The position numbers and the translations under genes were made by a program. A stretch of DNA of 64,000 nucleotides from Paraburkholderia caffeinitolerans (lineage in GTDB: Bacteria > Pseudomonadota > Gammaproteobacteria > Burkholderiales > Burkholderiaceae): the NCBI RefSeq assembly GCF_902859945.1, contig NZ_CADIKL010000018.1:62001-126000 (forward strand), given 5' to 3'. Below, piece after piece: positions 15,632 to 24,237 of the stretch. The notes below the pieces were generated by a model. It saw only the letters and a program-made list of their open reading frames with translations. It was not told the origin of the DNA and made no database searches. How positions within the stretch are numbered: position 1 is the first letter of the stretch; every line of letters begins with the position of its first letter.

Positions 15632-16846
15632 GTGAAGGACACCCCTGGAGGTCTGGCGGCGAGGCGCGCCATGCGCTTCGTCCTTCTCGTCGGTGTCCTG
15701 AGCTTTTTCGCGGACTTCACCTACGAGGGTGCACGCAGTGTCCTTGGCCCGTGGCTCGGCACAATGGGGGCGTCGGCCACGATCATCGGGATTGTCGTCG
15801 GCTTTGGCGAACTGCTGGGTTATGGTTTGCGGGTGGTATCGGGGAGGTTGGCCGATGCCTCGCGCCAGTTCTGGCCGATAACGATCATCGGCTACGTCGT
15901 ACAGATGAGCGCGGTCCCGCTCCTTGCCCTGGTTCATAGCTGGCAACTCGCCGCAGTCCTGATCGTGCTGGAGCGCATGGGCAAGGCCATTCGCAATCCG
16001 CCGCGGGACGTGATGCTTGCAAGCGCCGCAAAGCGCATCGGCGGATTTGGCTGGGCCTTCGGGATTCACGAGGCATTCGACCAGTTTGGTGCGATGGTGG
16101 GGCCGCTCGTTGTCGCTGGCATCATTGCCGCACACGGAGACTATCGTCTCGCGTTTGCCGTGCTGGCCATTCCCGCCTTCATCAACCTGTGCTTCGTAGG
16201 GCTGGCGCGCATCGCGTTTCCCCGACCCCAGTACCTGGAAGAGCGCGAGGCAGACGAAGTGCTCGTCGATCGTTTTCCCGTCGACTACTGGGTGTATCTT
16301 GCGGGGGCGGGCCTCGTCGCCGCAGGATTTGCGGACTACCCGCTGATTGCGTATCACTGGTCGATTCATCGCGCGATCGCGGTTGACTGGGTGCCTTTGC
16401 TCTACGCAGTCGCCATGGCAGTCAGTGGAGGCGCCTCCCTTTTTCTCGGACGTCTCTTTGACCGGTACGGCTTTCGCATCCTGATCGCGCTGACTGTCGT
16501 TGCAGCGGCCTTCGCGCCACTCGTGTTTCTTTCCGGCCACATTGAATACGCGGTCCTCGGTGCTGCGCTCTGGGGTATGGGCATGGGCGTTCACGAGTCC
16601 ATCATTCCCGCTGCCGTGGCGCCGATGGTCAGCCGGGCGCGACGGGCGTCCGCGTTTGGCATGTTCACGGCAGTCTATGGTGTGTGCTGGTTTGCCGGTA
16701 GCGCGTTGATCGGCTGGATCTATGACAGTTCAATCATGGGTGCAGTTGTCTTTTGTGTCGTTTCGCAGCTATTGGCGCTTCCGGTATTCGGGTGGGTGAG
16801 CCGTCGGCGTGCCTCACTTCAGCATTCAGGAACAGACAGAGAGTAG
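15632..16846 (+). CDS. MFS transporter of unknown substrate in the fluoride operon
   Basis: A 404-residue major facilitator protein with about 11-12 hydrophobic segments. Its first half carries FADFTYEGARSVLGPWLG, GRLADASRQFWP and LERMGKAIRNPPRDVML, and the second half GRLFDRYGFRILIA, the two loop-2 like motifs of MFS halves. GTG 15632 is the start because GGAGG lies 5 nt before it; the in-frame ATG at 15671 lacks one. It follows DUF190 copy 3 by 109 nt and precedes the GTPase by 83 nt, so it is probably co-transcribed from riboswitch 4. Substrate not deducible; export of fluoride or of a fluoride complex is only a guess from context. Confidence 0.75.
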   Translation: MKDTPGGLAARRAMRFVLLVGVLSFFADFTYEGARSVLGPWLGTMGASATIIGIVVGFGELLGYGLRVVSGRLADASRQFWPITIIGYVVQMSAVPLLALVHSWQLAAVLIVLERMGKAIRNPPRDVMLASAAKRIGGFGWAFGIHEAFDQFGAMVGPLVVAGIIAAHGDYRLAFAVLAIPAFINLCFVGLARIAFPRPQYLEEREADEVLVDRFPVDYWVYLAGAGLVAAGFADYPLIAYHWSIHRAIAVDWVPLLYAVAMAVSGGASLFLGRLFDRYGFRILIALTVVAAAFAPLVFLSGHIEYAVLGAALWGMGMGVHESIIPAAVAPMVSRARRASAFGMFTAVYGVCWFAGSALIGWIYDSSIMGAVVFCVVSQLLALPVFGWVSRRRASLQHSGTDRE

Positions 16847-16929
16847 GGAGTCCGTCTTGTCACCAACGTTTTCGGGGAGCCCTGGCGTGGCTGGGATGCC
16901 CTTGTCTTCGCGAATCGGAGGGAAACCCG

Positions 16930-18603
16930 ATGAACCTGCGTGAGTACGAGAACGCAAAGTTTGAGCTCGCCGGAATGCTGCGCGCCTTGTCGGAGGCAGC
17001 AAAGGACAAGGGTGAGCCAACCGGTGAGAGGATTCGGGATCTGTTCGTCCGCATCGCGGAAGATCGGTTCAACCTCGCCGTGGTCGGTCGCTTTGGGCGC
17101 GGCAAGAGTTCACTGATGAATGCCCTGATCGGCATGGAACGCTTGCCAACAGGTATCCTGCCGCTCACATCGGTCATCACCTCCGTTGTCTATGGCAGTA
17201 CTGAGAAAGTCATCATCCACTACGAAGGACGGCATCTGGCGACGACTATTGAGCTCGACGAGCTTCCGCAGGTCATTACTCAACGCACCAATCCGGGCAA
17301 TGTACGCGGCGTCAGGATTGCGGAGGTGCAGTTGCCGGCTGAACTCCTGCGGCGAGGGTTCCATTTCGTCGATACACCCGGTTTGGGGTCAGCCATCACC
17401 GAGAATACGCGCACGACCGAGTCCTTCCTCCCGGAAGCCGACGCGATGCTGGTAGTGACCAGCTACGACAGTCCGCTGTCGGAAGAGGAATTTGCAGTCT
17501 TGCGCCTGGCCGCCCGGTACGACCGCCACGTATTCATGGTGCTAAACAAGCAGGACACCGTGACGCAGGCGCAGCGCGAAGAAGGGCTCGCCTATGTGAA
17601 CGAACAGTTGAAACGGGTCCTTGGACCACATACCTCGCCGCCTTTTTCCGTTTCCGCGCGTGATGGCCTTTCCGCCAGGCTCCGGGGCGATCTCGAGGCA
17701 CTGCGGGAAAGCGGTATGGCTGAACTCGAGGGCGCCCTGGTCGGCTTTCTGGTGGAGGGCAAGCGGCGTGCCTTTCTGGCGAGCTTTTGCGAACGGATCC
17801 TGGATGTCACACGAATGGACCCATCGGACGCGGAATTTGCCGCAATAGCGCTGCAGATTCAGGAGTACCACCATCGGCTAGAAGCTGACAGCGGTATTGT
17901 GCGCCGCCCACGTCCACGAGCTCCCGATTCCAACATTGACCTTGGCTCGTTGCACACGCTCCGGCCCTGCGAAATCTGTGAGCGCATCCAGTCCGTCAGC
18001 TTCGACTTCTTGTGCCGGTACCAGTATGAATTGAGCGTCAGCGCGCAGTCGCAGGCGCGACATGCGCAGACGAAGGGCCTCTGCGTCACGCACACACGAC
18101 AGCTCGCGGCGCTTGCGTCACCACGTGGCGTCGCGATTGGTTACCCCGCGCTGCTCGGGGCACTGTCCTCAACGTTGGAGCGTGCGGCGCGGGCGTCGTC
18201 GGGTGGGCTGCAGGACGTGCTCGATCGCAAGGACGTTCTGCCCGATACGCGCGAATGCGCGCTGTGCCGACTGTGCATGGCGACGTTGCAGACGACGATC
18301 AAGGAGATCGCGGGCCGTCTGGCGCAGGACACCACGCATGGCGTTGATTCATTGTCCGGCATCTGCATGGTGCACCTCCCAGCCTTGATAGCAGGGCTGA
18401 GTGCCGCTGTGCTAACGGAGCGAGTGCTCGCGCGCGAAGCGGCAATCCTGTCCAGGCTGGCAGACGATCTGAGACGTTATGCGGCGAAGCATGACGCGAT
18501 ACGCAGGCAGCTTGCCAGTGCCGAAGAGACAGAAGCTGCGGAAAGAACACTCAAGTTGATCGCGGGGCTGGTCAATGTGCACGTGCCGTGGACCGACGAG
18601 TGA
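16930..18603 (+). CDS. Dynamin-like GTPase fused to two Cys/His motif repeats
   Basis: A 557-residue protein. Residues 1-280 are a dynamin-type GTPase: P-loop G53-RFGR-GKS60, switch region TSVITSVV near 76-83, DTPG at 148-151 and NKQD at 206-209. The C-terminal half holds two similar units: C347-x2-C350 with C385-x2-H388, and C443-x2-C446-x2-C449 with C479-x2-H482, each spaced about 35 residues apart, which looks like a repeated metal-binding module. ATG 16930 follows GGAGGG. It closes the CLC-F operon and is convergent with crcB. Bacterial dynamin-like proteins act on membranes; a role in membrane repair or transporter organisation during fluoride stress is an inference. Confidence 0.75.
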   Translation: MNLREYENAKFELAGMLRALSEAAKDKGEPTGERIRDLFVRIAEDRFNLAVVGRFGRGKSSLMNALIGMERLPTGILPLTSVITSVVYGSTEKVIIHYEGRHLATTIELDELPQVITQRTNPGNVRGVRIAEVQLPAELLRRGFHFVDTPGLGSAITENTRTTESFLPEADAMLVVTSYDSPLSEEEFAVLRLAARYDRHVFMVLNKQDTVTQAQREEGLAYVNEQLKRVLGPHTSPPFSVSARDGLSARLRGDLEALRESGMAELEGALVGFLVEGKRRAFLASFCERILDVTRMDPSDAEFAAIALQIQEYHHRLEADSGIVRRPRPRAPDSNIDLGSLHTLRPCEICERIQSVSFDFLCRYQYELSVSAQSQARHAQTKGLCVTHTRQLAALASPRGVAIGYPALLGALSSTLERAARASSGGLQDVLDRKDVLPDTRECALCRLCMATLQTTIKEIAGRLAQDTTHGVDSLSGICMVHLPALIAGLSAAVLTERVLAREAAILSRLADDLRRYAAKHDAIRRQLASAEETEAAERTLKLIAGLVNVHVPWTDE

Positions 18604-18681
18604 GCAGGGGCGGCATAACACGATGTGCGAATTCGACGACACCCGCGATTTGCGTGATCACGTAAGGGGCACAATGAAATC

Positions 18682-18723
18682 GGCTGTCCGCATGCGTCTC
18701 ATCGGTTGTTCGGCAGCCTTTTG
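18682..18723 (+). terminator. Possible terminator after the GTPase gene
   Basis: GGCTG-t-CCG pairs with CGG-CAGCC (18711-18718) around a 20-nt loop, followed by TTTT. It lies 80 nt after the GTPase stop. The large loop and bulge make it moderate. Confidence 0.4.
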
Positions 18724-18748
18724 AATTTCATTATGCACAACTGAGATT

Positions 18749-18928
18749 ATGGCGATCATGCATCTTCTCTTTTACCCGACGTCGGCTGTCATTTACGGCG
18801 TCTTCGGTGCATTGATCACGGTGCTGATATCGGGCTGGATCACCGCAGATATTAGCCCGGGCTGCGCGATCATGCGAGCGCTATCCGCGAGAATACGCCG
18901 ACGGTCGCAAAGCCCAGTAATGTCATGA
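18749..18928 (+). CDS. Possible small membrane protein (59 aa)
   Basis: ATG 18749 opens a 59-codon frame with one strongly hydrophobic stretch (SAVIYGVFGALITVLISGWI) and a basic C-terminus (ARIRRRSQS). The last 59 bases overlap the 3' end of crcB on the other strand. There is no good ribosome site and no family match comes to mind, so chance is quite possible; it is listed because a single-helix protein next to crcB would be easily missed. Confidence 0.22.
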   Translation: MAIMHLLFYPTSAVIYGVFGALITVLISGWITADISPGCAIMRALSARIRRRSQSPVMS

Positions 18929-19262
18929 TGATCGACGCCGAAAGATGGATGGCAATCTCCCCGGCGGCCCAGGCAAACCGGCCTTGCTGGAGATCGCCCA
19001 CGACTTCAGCGGAAAACGTCGAAAAGGTAGAGAGGCCACCCATCAGTCCTGTCGTGACGAACAGGCGCCATTCTGGTGGTATCTGGGGTAAGCGCGCAAA
19101 AAACGCAATGGCTACTCCGATGCTGTAGCCAGCAATGACGTTTGCTGCAAGCGTGCCGAGCGGGAGGTCGGGATACAGTCCGTTCAGACGTATCCCAAGG
19201 AACCAGCGGAACAGGGAGCCGAGTGCTCCGCCGATGGCAACTGCCAGAGCCGATTGAAACAT
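18870..19262 (-). CDS. crcB: CrcB/FluC fluoride channel
   Basis: A 130-residue membrane protein with four hydrophobic segments, the size of Fluc dimeric fluoride channels. Signature blocks: GGALGSLFRW near the N-terminus, GTLAANVIAGYSIG in helix 2, and TGLMGGLSTFSTFSAE with the Phe-box and TFST of the pore in helix 3. The start at 19262 (MFQSALAVAIGG) fits the family; an in-frame ATG at 19307 would add 15 polar residues, and neither has a strong Shine-Dalgarno. It is read from its own promoter through fluoride riboswitch 5 and converges with the CLC-F operon. Confidence 0.93.
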   Translation of the reverse strand: MFQSALAVAIGGALGSLFRWFLGIRLNGLYPDLPLGTLAANVIAGYSIGVAIAFFARLPQIPPEWRLFVTTGLMGGLSTFSTFSAEVVGDLQQGRFAWAAGEIAIHLSASIIMTLLGFATVGVFSRIALA

Positions 19263-19326
19263 ATACGATGCCCCAGTCTTTGAATTGACCTCGACGAAGG
19301 CCAACATATGACATTCGTCTGGCGGG

Positions 19327-19380
19327 TTATAGGCATCATCGGCTCGTCATGAGCGGTTAAAGGAGAATGCCATCTCCTCA
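19327..19380 (-). ncRNA. Fluoride riboswitch (crcB motif), copy 5
   Basis: On the minus strand GAGGAGATGGCATTCTCC, TTTAACCGC, a short hairpin and GAGCCGATGATGCCTATAA match the motif. It ends about 65 nt before the crcB start. No clear terminator stem follows. Confidence 0.9.
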
Positions 19381-19384
19381 GGCC

Positions 19385-19412
19385 ATTCTAGCATGGCTCG
19401 ATAGAGCATCAA
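19385..19412 (-). promoter_or_regulatory. Promoter of crcB
   Basis: TTGATG (19412-19407) and TAGAAT (19390-19385) on the minus strand, 16 nt apart, immediately upstream of riboswitch 5. Confidence 0.55.
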
Positions 19413-19844
19413 GGCGTTGGCCCTCCCCGAAGGACGCTGCTTCCGAGAGCCCCCCATTTAATATCTTCATTCCCGCACTCACAGGTGGTCGCTTATGCGC
19501 CATGTCCTGTCGCGATCGTGCGTAACCGTGGCGATGGTCCAAAGAGGCATCGCTGAAGCCGGGCGTAGTGCGTAGCGATGGGAACTACTACGTGGGCTTG
19601 ATGGTTGCCGATGGATCTGGCTCGGAGCATGCGGGGCACGCCCTGGGTCCTCGAAAGTATCCACCGCAATTGCCGCAGTGAAGCGTGGCCCGACGGTGGA
19701 TGCCCAGAGCCCCTTGACGTTCACGCCATTCTTCCAGACTCTTCAGCTTGCTCATCGCGGGTCATCAGTTCGTTTTGCTCCGACAACTCTAGCCGATTCG
19801 CCGACCTTATTTGCACCAGAGCCAGCGCAGCCGGGTCCGTCCAA
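19413..19844. other. Intergenic stretch without a supported gene
   Basis: Between the crcB promoter and the next promoter box. Open frames exist on both strands but none has a ribosome site or protein-like composition that I can defend. It separates the fluoride island from the catabolic island. Confidence 0.5.
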
Positions 19845-19881
19845 AAGGGAGGGGGAAGCGGGCATGCGCGGCGGCTAGACT
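19845..19881 (+). promoter_or_regulatory. LAL-box promoter A (DUF1254 operon)
   Basis: AAGGGAGGGG (19845-19854), 20 nt, CTAGACT (19875-19881). The G-rich box resembles the MalT box GGGGAKGAGG and sits where a MalT-type activator would replace the -35. The same pair occurs before eight other units in this window. The expected start site is 45-55 nt before the GTG at 19938. Confidence 0.65.
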
Positions 19882-19937
19882 TTCCAGTGGATCGCCCGGT
19901 ACGGGCGGGCACATCGGGGGAAATCCCAGGAGGAAAC

Positions 19938-21014
19938 GTGAAGCCGAATTCTCGTCGGCCATTCATCGCGAACATGGCGCTCACGGCGCTCATGGCGGCC
20001 GTGACCGCCACGTCGCATCCGTGCGCAGCGCAGACGAAGCCGCTCACACACGACCCCATTCCCGTGACGGTCGATAATTTTGTGCGGGCGGAATCCGATA
20101 TGTACTTCTCCGCGGTCGCGCACCAGGGTGGATTCGGCAAACTCGTCCACTACCGCGAACTCATGCCGATTGACAAGCAGGCTGTCGTGCGCGCCAACCG
20201 CGATACCTTGTATTCGGTGGGGATCTTCGATCTCGACGCTGGCCCGGTGACGGTCTCGCTGCCGAATGCGGGCAAACGCTTCCGCTCGATCGCCGCCATC
20301 AGCGAGGACGAATACGTGCCGTTCGTCGCCTATGGCGACGGCCCCTATACGTTCACGCGCAAGCAGGTCGGCACGCGCTACGTCATGATCGGCGTGCGCA
20401 CGCTGGCCAATGTGGAGGATCCCGCCGACATGCAGGCGGCGCACGTTCTGCAGGACGGCATTGCCTGGCACCAGGCCGCGCCCGGGCGCTTCGAGGTGCC
20501 GGATTGGGACAAGGCCAGCCAGAAGCACGTGCGCGATGCGCTGATCGAACTGGGCAAAACCCTTCCCGACCTGAGCGGCGCGTTCGGCATGCCGGACACG
20601 GTTTCGCCGATACACCACCTGATCGGCGCGGCCATCGCGATGGGCGGCAATCCGGAAAAGGATGCGCTCTACCTGAACGTCACGCCGCGCCACAACGACG
20701 GTCACACGGTGTATCGCCTGAGGGTGGCGAACGTTCCTGTGGACGGGTTCTGGTCCATCAGCGTCTACAACGAAAAGGGCTATTTCGAGCCCAACGCAAT
20801 CGGGGCGTACACCGTCAACAATGTCGTCGCCAGGAAGGATGCCGATGGCGCAGTGTCCGTCCAGTTCGGCGGCTGCGATGGCTCGGTCCCGAACTGCCTG
20901 CCGATTACGTCCAACTGGAACTACATGGTTCGCATGTACCGTCCGCGTACCGAGGTACTCGACGCTCACTGGACGTTTCCCAAGGCCCAGGTAGTTAGCG
21001 CCGCGGCCAGGTGA
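19938..21014 (+). CDS. Secreted DUF1254/DUF1214 protein, copy 1
   Basis: A 358-residue exported protein. An N-terminal signal (RRPFIANMALTALMAAVTATSHPCAAQ) is followed by a DUF1254-type domain (MYFSAVAHQGGFGKLVHYRELMP; RANRDTLYSVGIFDLDAGPV; YGDGPYTFTRKQVGTRYVMI) and a C-terminal DUF1214 domain (VDGFWSISVYNEKGYFEPN). GTG 19938 is used because AGGAGG lies 5 nt upstream. The function of this pair of domains is not established; they are common in periplasmic proteins near aromatic and lipid catabolism genes. It is first in a three-gene group with a second DUF1254 protein and a porin. Confidence 0.82.
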   Translation: MKPNSRRPFIANMALTALMAAVTATSHPCAAQTKPLTHDPIPVTVDNFVRAESDMYFSAVAHQGGFGKLVHYRELMPIDKQAVVRANRDTLYSVGIFDLDAGPVTVSLPNAGKRFRSIAAISEDEYVPFVAYGDGPYTFTRKQVGTRYVMIGVRTLANVEDPADMQAAHVLQDGIAWHQAAPGRFEVPDWDKASQKHVRDALIELGKTLPDLSGAFGMPDTVSPIHHLIGAAIAMGGNPEKDALYLNVTPRHNDGHTVYRLRVANVPVDGFWSISVYNEKGYFEPNAIGAYTVNNVVARKDADGAVSVQFGGCDGSVPNCLPITSNWNYMVRMYRPRTEVLDAHWTFPKAQVVSAAAR

Positions 21015-21076
21015 ACCGGCGCTCGACCCGAATCCAGCTTCTTCACGTGACTTCGCGAATCAATAACGAGGGCTTC

Positions 21077-22543
21077 ATGTATTCCATGTCCGGACCCAGG
21101 CGTTGGCGGCTTTCCAGTCTGCTCGGAGTGGCCGCCGCATTGTGTTTTCAGACCGTCGTCGCTCAGGAGGCGGCAGCACCGGGATCCACCGCTGCCGCCG
21201 TTCCGGCATCGACGCACACCTTGCGCAGCGCTGCCTTCGATGCCGCTGTCTGGGGCATGCCGATCGTCAGCTTCGACGCCATGCGCGAGGCCTTCTTCCG
21301 CGATGCGGGCGCACGCTATGACGACATCGTCTATTGGAGCCGCCCAGCGGACTGGAAGAACCAGACCACCACGCCCAACTCCTCTGCGCTTTACGTCTAC
21401 TTCAACTACAACCTGAAGGACGGTCCGGTTGTCGTGGATATTCCCGCAGAGAACGATGTGGTCGTATTCGGCAGCCTGCTGGACGCATGGCAAGTGCCGC
21501 TCGCGGATGTGGGACACGAAGGTTCGGACGAGGGCAAGGGTGGCCGATACCTGTTGCTGCCACCGGGGTTCAAGGGTAAAGCGCCGGCCGGCTTCATACC
21601 TGTACAGTCGAAGACCGACAACGGTTACGCGCTGATCCGCGTCACGCCGAGGACGCTGTCGCGGGACGATCTCGACAAGGCAGGCGCATGGATCCGCACG
21701 CTTCATGTAGCGCCGCTGCGCGAGGCATCCAATGGCGCGCGGCAACGCTTCGTCAAAATGGACGGCAAGCTGTTTGATGGGATTGTCCGCTTCGACGATA
21801 GCTACTTTGCCCGTCTCGCGCGCATGGTGAGCGAGGAGCCGCCCGCGCCGGGCGATGCAGATGCCTACGCGCGTCTGCGTGCGCTCGGCATCGAGCAGGG
21901 TAGGCCCTTCACGCCGGACGCTTCCACGCGCGCGTTGCTGCGCACCGCTGCACAGGATGCGCACGCAACCTTCCAGCAAACCCTGCTTTCCGGGCAGCAG
22001 CCATGGTGGCCGGGTTCGCAGTGGGGCACCAGCGCGTCGGTCAGGATGGGCGTCAAGACCCACTTCACCTTCGACGAAGGGCAGCATCTCGACGCGGACA
22101 TGCGTGGCGCGGTCTACTTCCTTGGGTATGCTCCGCCGCTCAAGCTTGGCAAGGCGACTTTCTACCTGACGAGCTGGCGTGACGACCACGGCCAGTTGTT
22201 CGACGGTTCGCGCCACTACCGTTTGCACGTGCCGCCGAATGTGCCAGCGCGCGAATTCTGGGCCGTCAATGTGTACGACAACGAGACATGCGGCTTCATA
22301 CGCAAGGCGCCGCGTATCGGCGCGGATTCGTACGACACGGCGCTACGCCGCAATGCGGACGGATCGGTCGATCTCGACTTCGGGCCGCAACCGCCGTCGG
22401 ACAATACCGCTAACTGGATCTACACGGCGCCGGGCAAGGCGTGGTTCGTCGCGTTTCGCTTCTATGGACCCGAGCCGGCGGTGTTCGACAAATCGTGGAC
22501 GCTGCCCGATGTCGTGGCACTGCCTGTTCGCGGCGGCGGATAA
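21077..22543 (+). CDS. Secreted DUF1254/DUF1214 protein, copy 2
   Basis: A 488-residue exported protein related in architecture to the preceding one but longer. Signal peptide at 1-33 (RWRLSSLLGVAAALCFQTVVAQ), DUF1254 region from about 45 (AFDAAVWGMPIVSFDAMREAF; TTPNSSALYVYFNYNLKDGPVV) and DUF1214 region near the end (REFWAVNVYDNETCGFI; DLDFGPQPPSDN; FYGPEPAVFDKSWTLPDV). GAGG precedes the ATG at 21077; a GTG at 21011 overlapping the previous stop is less likely because it would bury the signal. Periplasmic role unknown. Confidence 0.82.
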   Translation: MYSMSGPRRWRLSSLLGVAAALCFQTVVAQEAAAPGSTAAAVPASTHTLRSAAFDAAVWGMPIVSFDAMREAFFRDAGARYDDIVYWSRPADWKNQTTTPNSSALYVYFNYNLKDGPVVVDIPAENDVVVFGSLLDAWQVPLADVGHEGSDEGKGGRYLLLPPGFKGKAPAGFIPVQSKTDNGYALIRVTPRTLSRDDLDKAGAWIRTLHVAPLREASNGARQRFVKMDGKLFDGIVRFDDSYFARLARMVSEEPPAPGDADAYARLRALGIEQGRPFTPDASTRALLRTAAQDAHATFQQTLLSGQQPWWPGSQWGTSASVRMGVKTHFTFDEGQHLDADMRGAVYFLGYAPPLKLGKATFYLTSWRDDHGQLFDGSRHYRLHVPPNVPAREFWAVNVYDNETCGFIRKAPRIGADSYDTALRRNADGSVDLDFGPQPPSDNTANWIYTAPGKAWFVAFRFYGPEPAVFDKSWTLPDVVALPVRGGG

Positions 22544-22724
22544 AGATCGTGAATGAAGCAGCACGCTCCGTCGCATGGGTCCGCGATGGAGTCGTGTGGC
22601 CAGCCGTTGAATCGCCGTTGTTGAAGCTACCAAAAAAGATCATCGAATCCCTTGTGCCGAAACGTACTTTCAAATGCGTCCAGGGGAGATCGTGGCCGAG
22701 ACGAGACGTATCTGGAGGAGTTGC

Positions 22725-23840
22725 ATGGGTTTCAACAGACAGGGTATTGGCGCGGCGGTCATGATGCTGGCCGTGCAGGGTGCGTGGGCGCAATCGTCGG
22801 TGACGCTCTACGGTACGGTCGACAACTTCGTGCAGTACCTGGGCAATGGGTCGACGCATTCGTTTTCCGAGCGTAGCGGCGGAAACAGCGGTTCGAGCCT
22901 CGGCATCAGGGGCGAGGAAGATCTGGGAGGCGGCCTGAAGGCGAAGTTTGTGCTGGAGAGCGGCTACAACACGAACAACGGCACGTTCTTCGTCGACAGT
23001 TCGTCGCTGTTCTATCGTCAAGCCTGGGTCGGGCTGTCTCACGAAAAATATGGATCACTAACGTTCGGGCGGCAATATCAACCCACGTTCTGGGCCATCT
23101 ACTATACCGACCCGTTTCGCGGCGACGAAGTGCTGTCGCCAATCGCAGCGGTCGCGGTCGACGTCGATCGCAATACGCTCGCCACGCAGGCTGCTTCCGG
23201 GCGCACGAGCAATTCGATCGAATATCAGTCGCCGGTGGTGGGCGGGTTCAAGCTCTATACGATGTACGCGTTCTCTTCGAGCGCGACGCAGCCGGTTGTC
23301 CAGAGCATCGGCAATCTGTTCGATGTCGCCGTCTCGTGGAGCGGTTACGGGCTGTATGCAGGGCTGGCCTATCAGAACCAGCACGCGGGATCGGAGATGG
23401 TGCCGGGTTTGCCCGCTGCACTGAACCTGCTTGGCACCGAACGGTTTACCGGCTCGCTTGCCTACCGCATCGGCATCGTGAACCTGCAGGCGAACTACAC
23501 GTACAACCGCTCGAATGACGCGCCTGCCGGCTCGATGGCCGCCATGCTGAACGCGGCGCACTCGTACAGTTTCGCCGAGGTGGGCGCGACCGTTCAGGCG
23601 ACGTCGGCCGATGCCATCGAAATCGCTGCCGTCGAGCGCAACGCGCGCGGCGTACACGACAACGCATGGGGTGTCGAGCTCGGCATCGATCACAATATCT
23701 CCAAGCGTACCCAGATCTATGCGCGCGCGGGCTACATCAAGAACCACGGCACCTCGATGATGAGCTGGCCGGCCGTGACCGTGACGGAGCCGGATTCGTC
23801 GCAGCGCCTCGTTGCGCTGGGCCTGCTGCACCGCTTCTGA
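22725..23840 (+). CDS. Trimeric general porin (OmpC/Porin_4 type)
   Basis: A 371-residue outer-membrane porin of the betaproteobacterial type: signal peptide ending AWA at about 22, then QSSVTLYGTVDNFVQY, the SSLGIRGEEDLGGGLKAKFVLESG block, the GLSHEKYGSLTFGRQY constriction-loop approach, and the C-terminal strand LVALGLLHRF ending in Phe for BAM recognition. GGAGGAG lies before ATG 22725. It follows the DUF1254 genes by 181 nt and may serve uptake of the substrate of the catabolic island. Confidence 0.9.
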   Translation: MGFNRQGIGAAVMMLAVQGAWAQSSVTLYGTVDNFVQYLGNGSTHSFSERSGGNSGSSLGIRGEEDLGGGLKAKFVLESGYNTNNGTFFVDSSSLFYRQAWVGLSHEKYGSLTFGRQYQPTFWAIYYTDPFRGDEVLSPIAAVAVDVDRNTLATQAASGRTSNSIEYQSPVVGGFKLYTMYAFSSSATQPVVQSIGNLFDVAVSWSGYGLYAGLAYQNQHAGSEMVPGLPAALNLLGTERFTGSLAYRIGIVNLQANYTYNRSNDAPAGSMAAMLNAAHSYSFAEVGATVQATSADAIEIAAVERNARGVHDNAWGVELGIDHNISKRTQIYARAGYIKNHGTSMMSWPAVTVTEPDSSQRLVALGLLHRF

Positions 23841-23891
23841 TGCGGTATGGGCCGCTGCCTCCGGCTTGGGGCCGAGGGCAGCGCTGGCCGT

Positions 23892-24056
23892 TCAGACCAC
23901 CCGGTACCAGGCGACGCCGTCGTCGTCTTCGTGAGCGCGCGCCATCCCCCGGTTCACCAGATAGTTTAGGTATGCGATGCTTTCGCCGGTGGCGAGGCCA
24001 TACATCACCGGTGCAACACGGCTGCCGCGCAGTTGTGCAGCTTCCACTTGTATAGC
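23892..24056 (-). pseudogene. C-terminal remnant of an MBL-fold hydrolase
   Basis: On the minus strand the frame ending at the stop 23894-23892 reads VEAAQLRGSRVAPVMYG, LATGESIAYLNYLVNRGMA and DGVAWYRVV. This is the characteristic C-terminus of an MBL-fold metallo-hydrolase family of Burkholderiaceae. The N-terminal metal-binding part is absent: upstream the frame loses similarity and the acyl-CoA ligase gene begins. A truncated relic, downstream of and on the same strand as the ligase. Confidence 0.5.
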
Positions 24057-24237
24057 GCTTTTCCCGCGCTGTCCCCTTTCGTTTGGAGGGGGTGAGCGCT
24101 GTGCCGCGCTGCGGCTTCGGACTGGCGAGGCGAGCGGAACCTTGACGAGGCTGCCCGGCGCCGGTTCCGTGGGTTTGTGCGTCTCGCCTTTTGCGGGGCG
24201 GTGTTCTGCTTCGGCGAGCTGATCTCGGGCTCCATCG

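Noticed and set aside
19262..19307. Longer crcB start at 19307
   Set aside because: Adds a polar N-terminus not typical of the family; kept only as an alternative.
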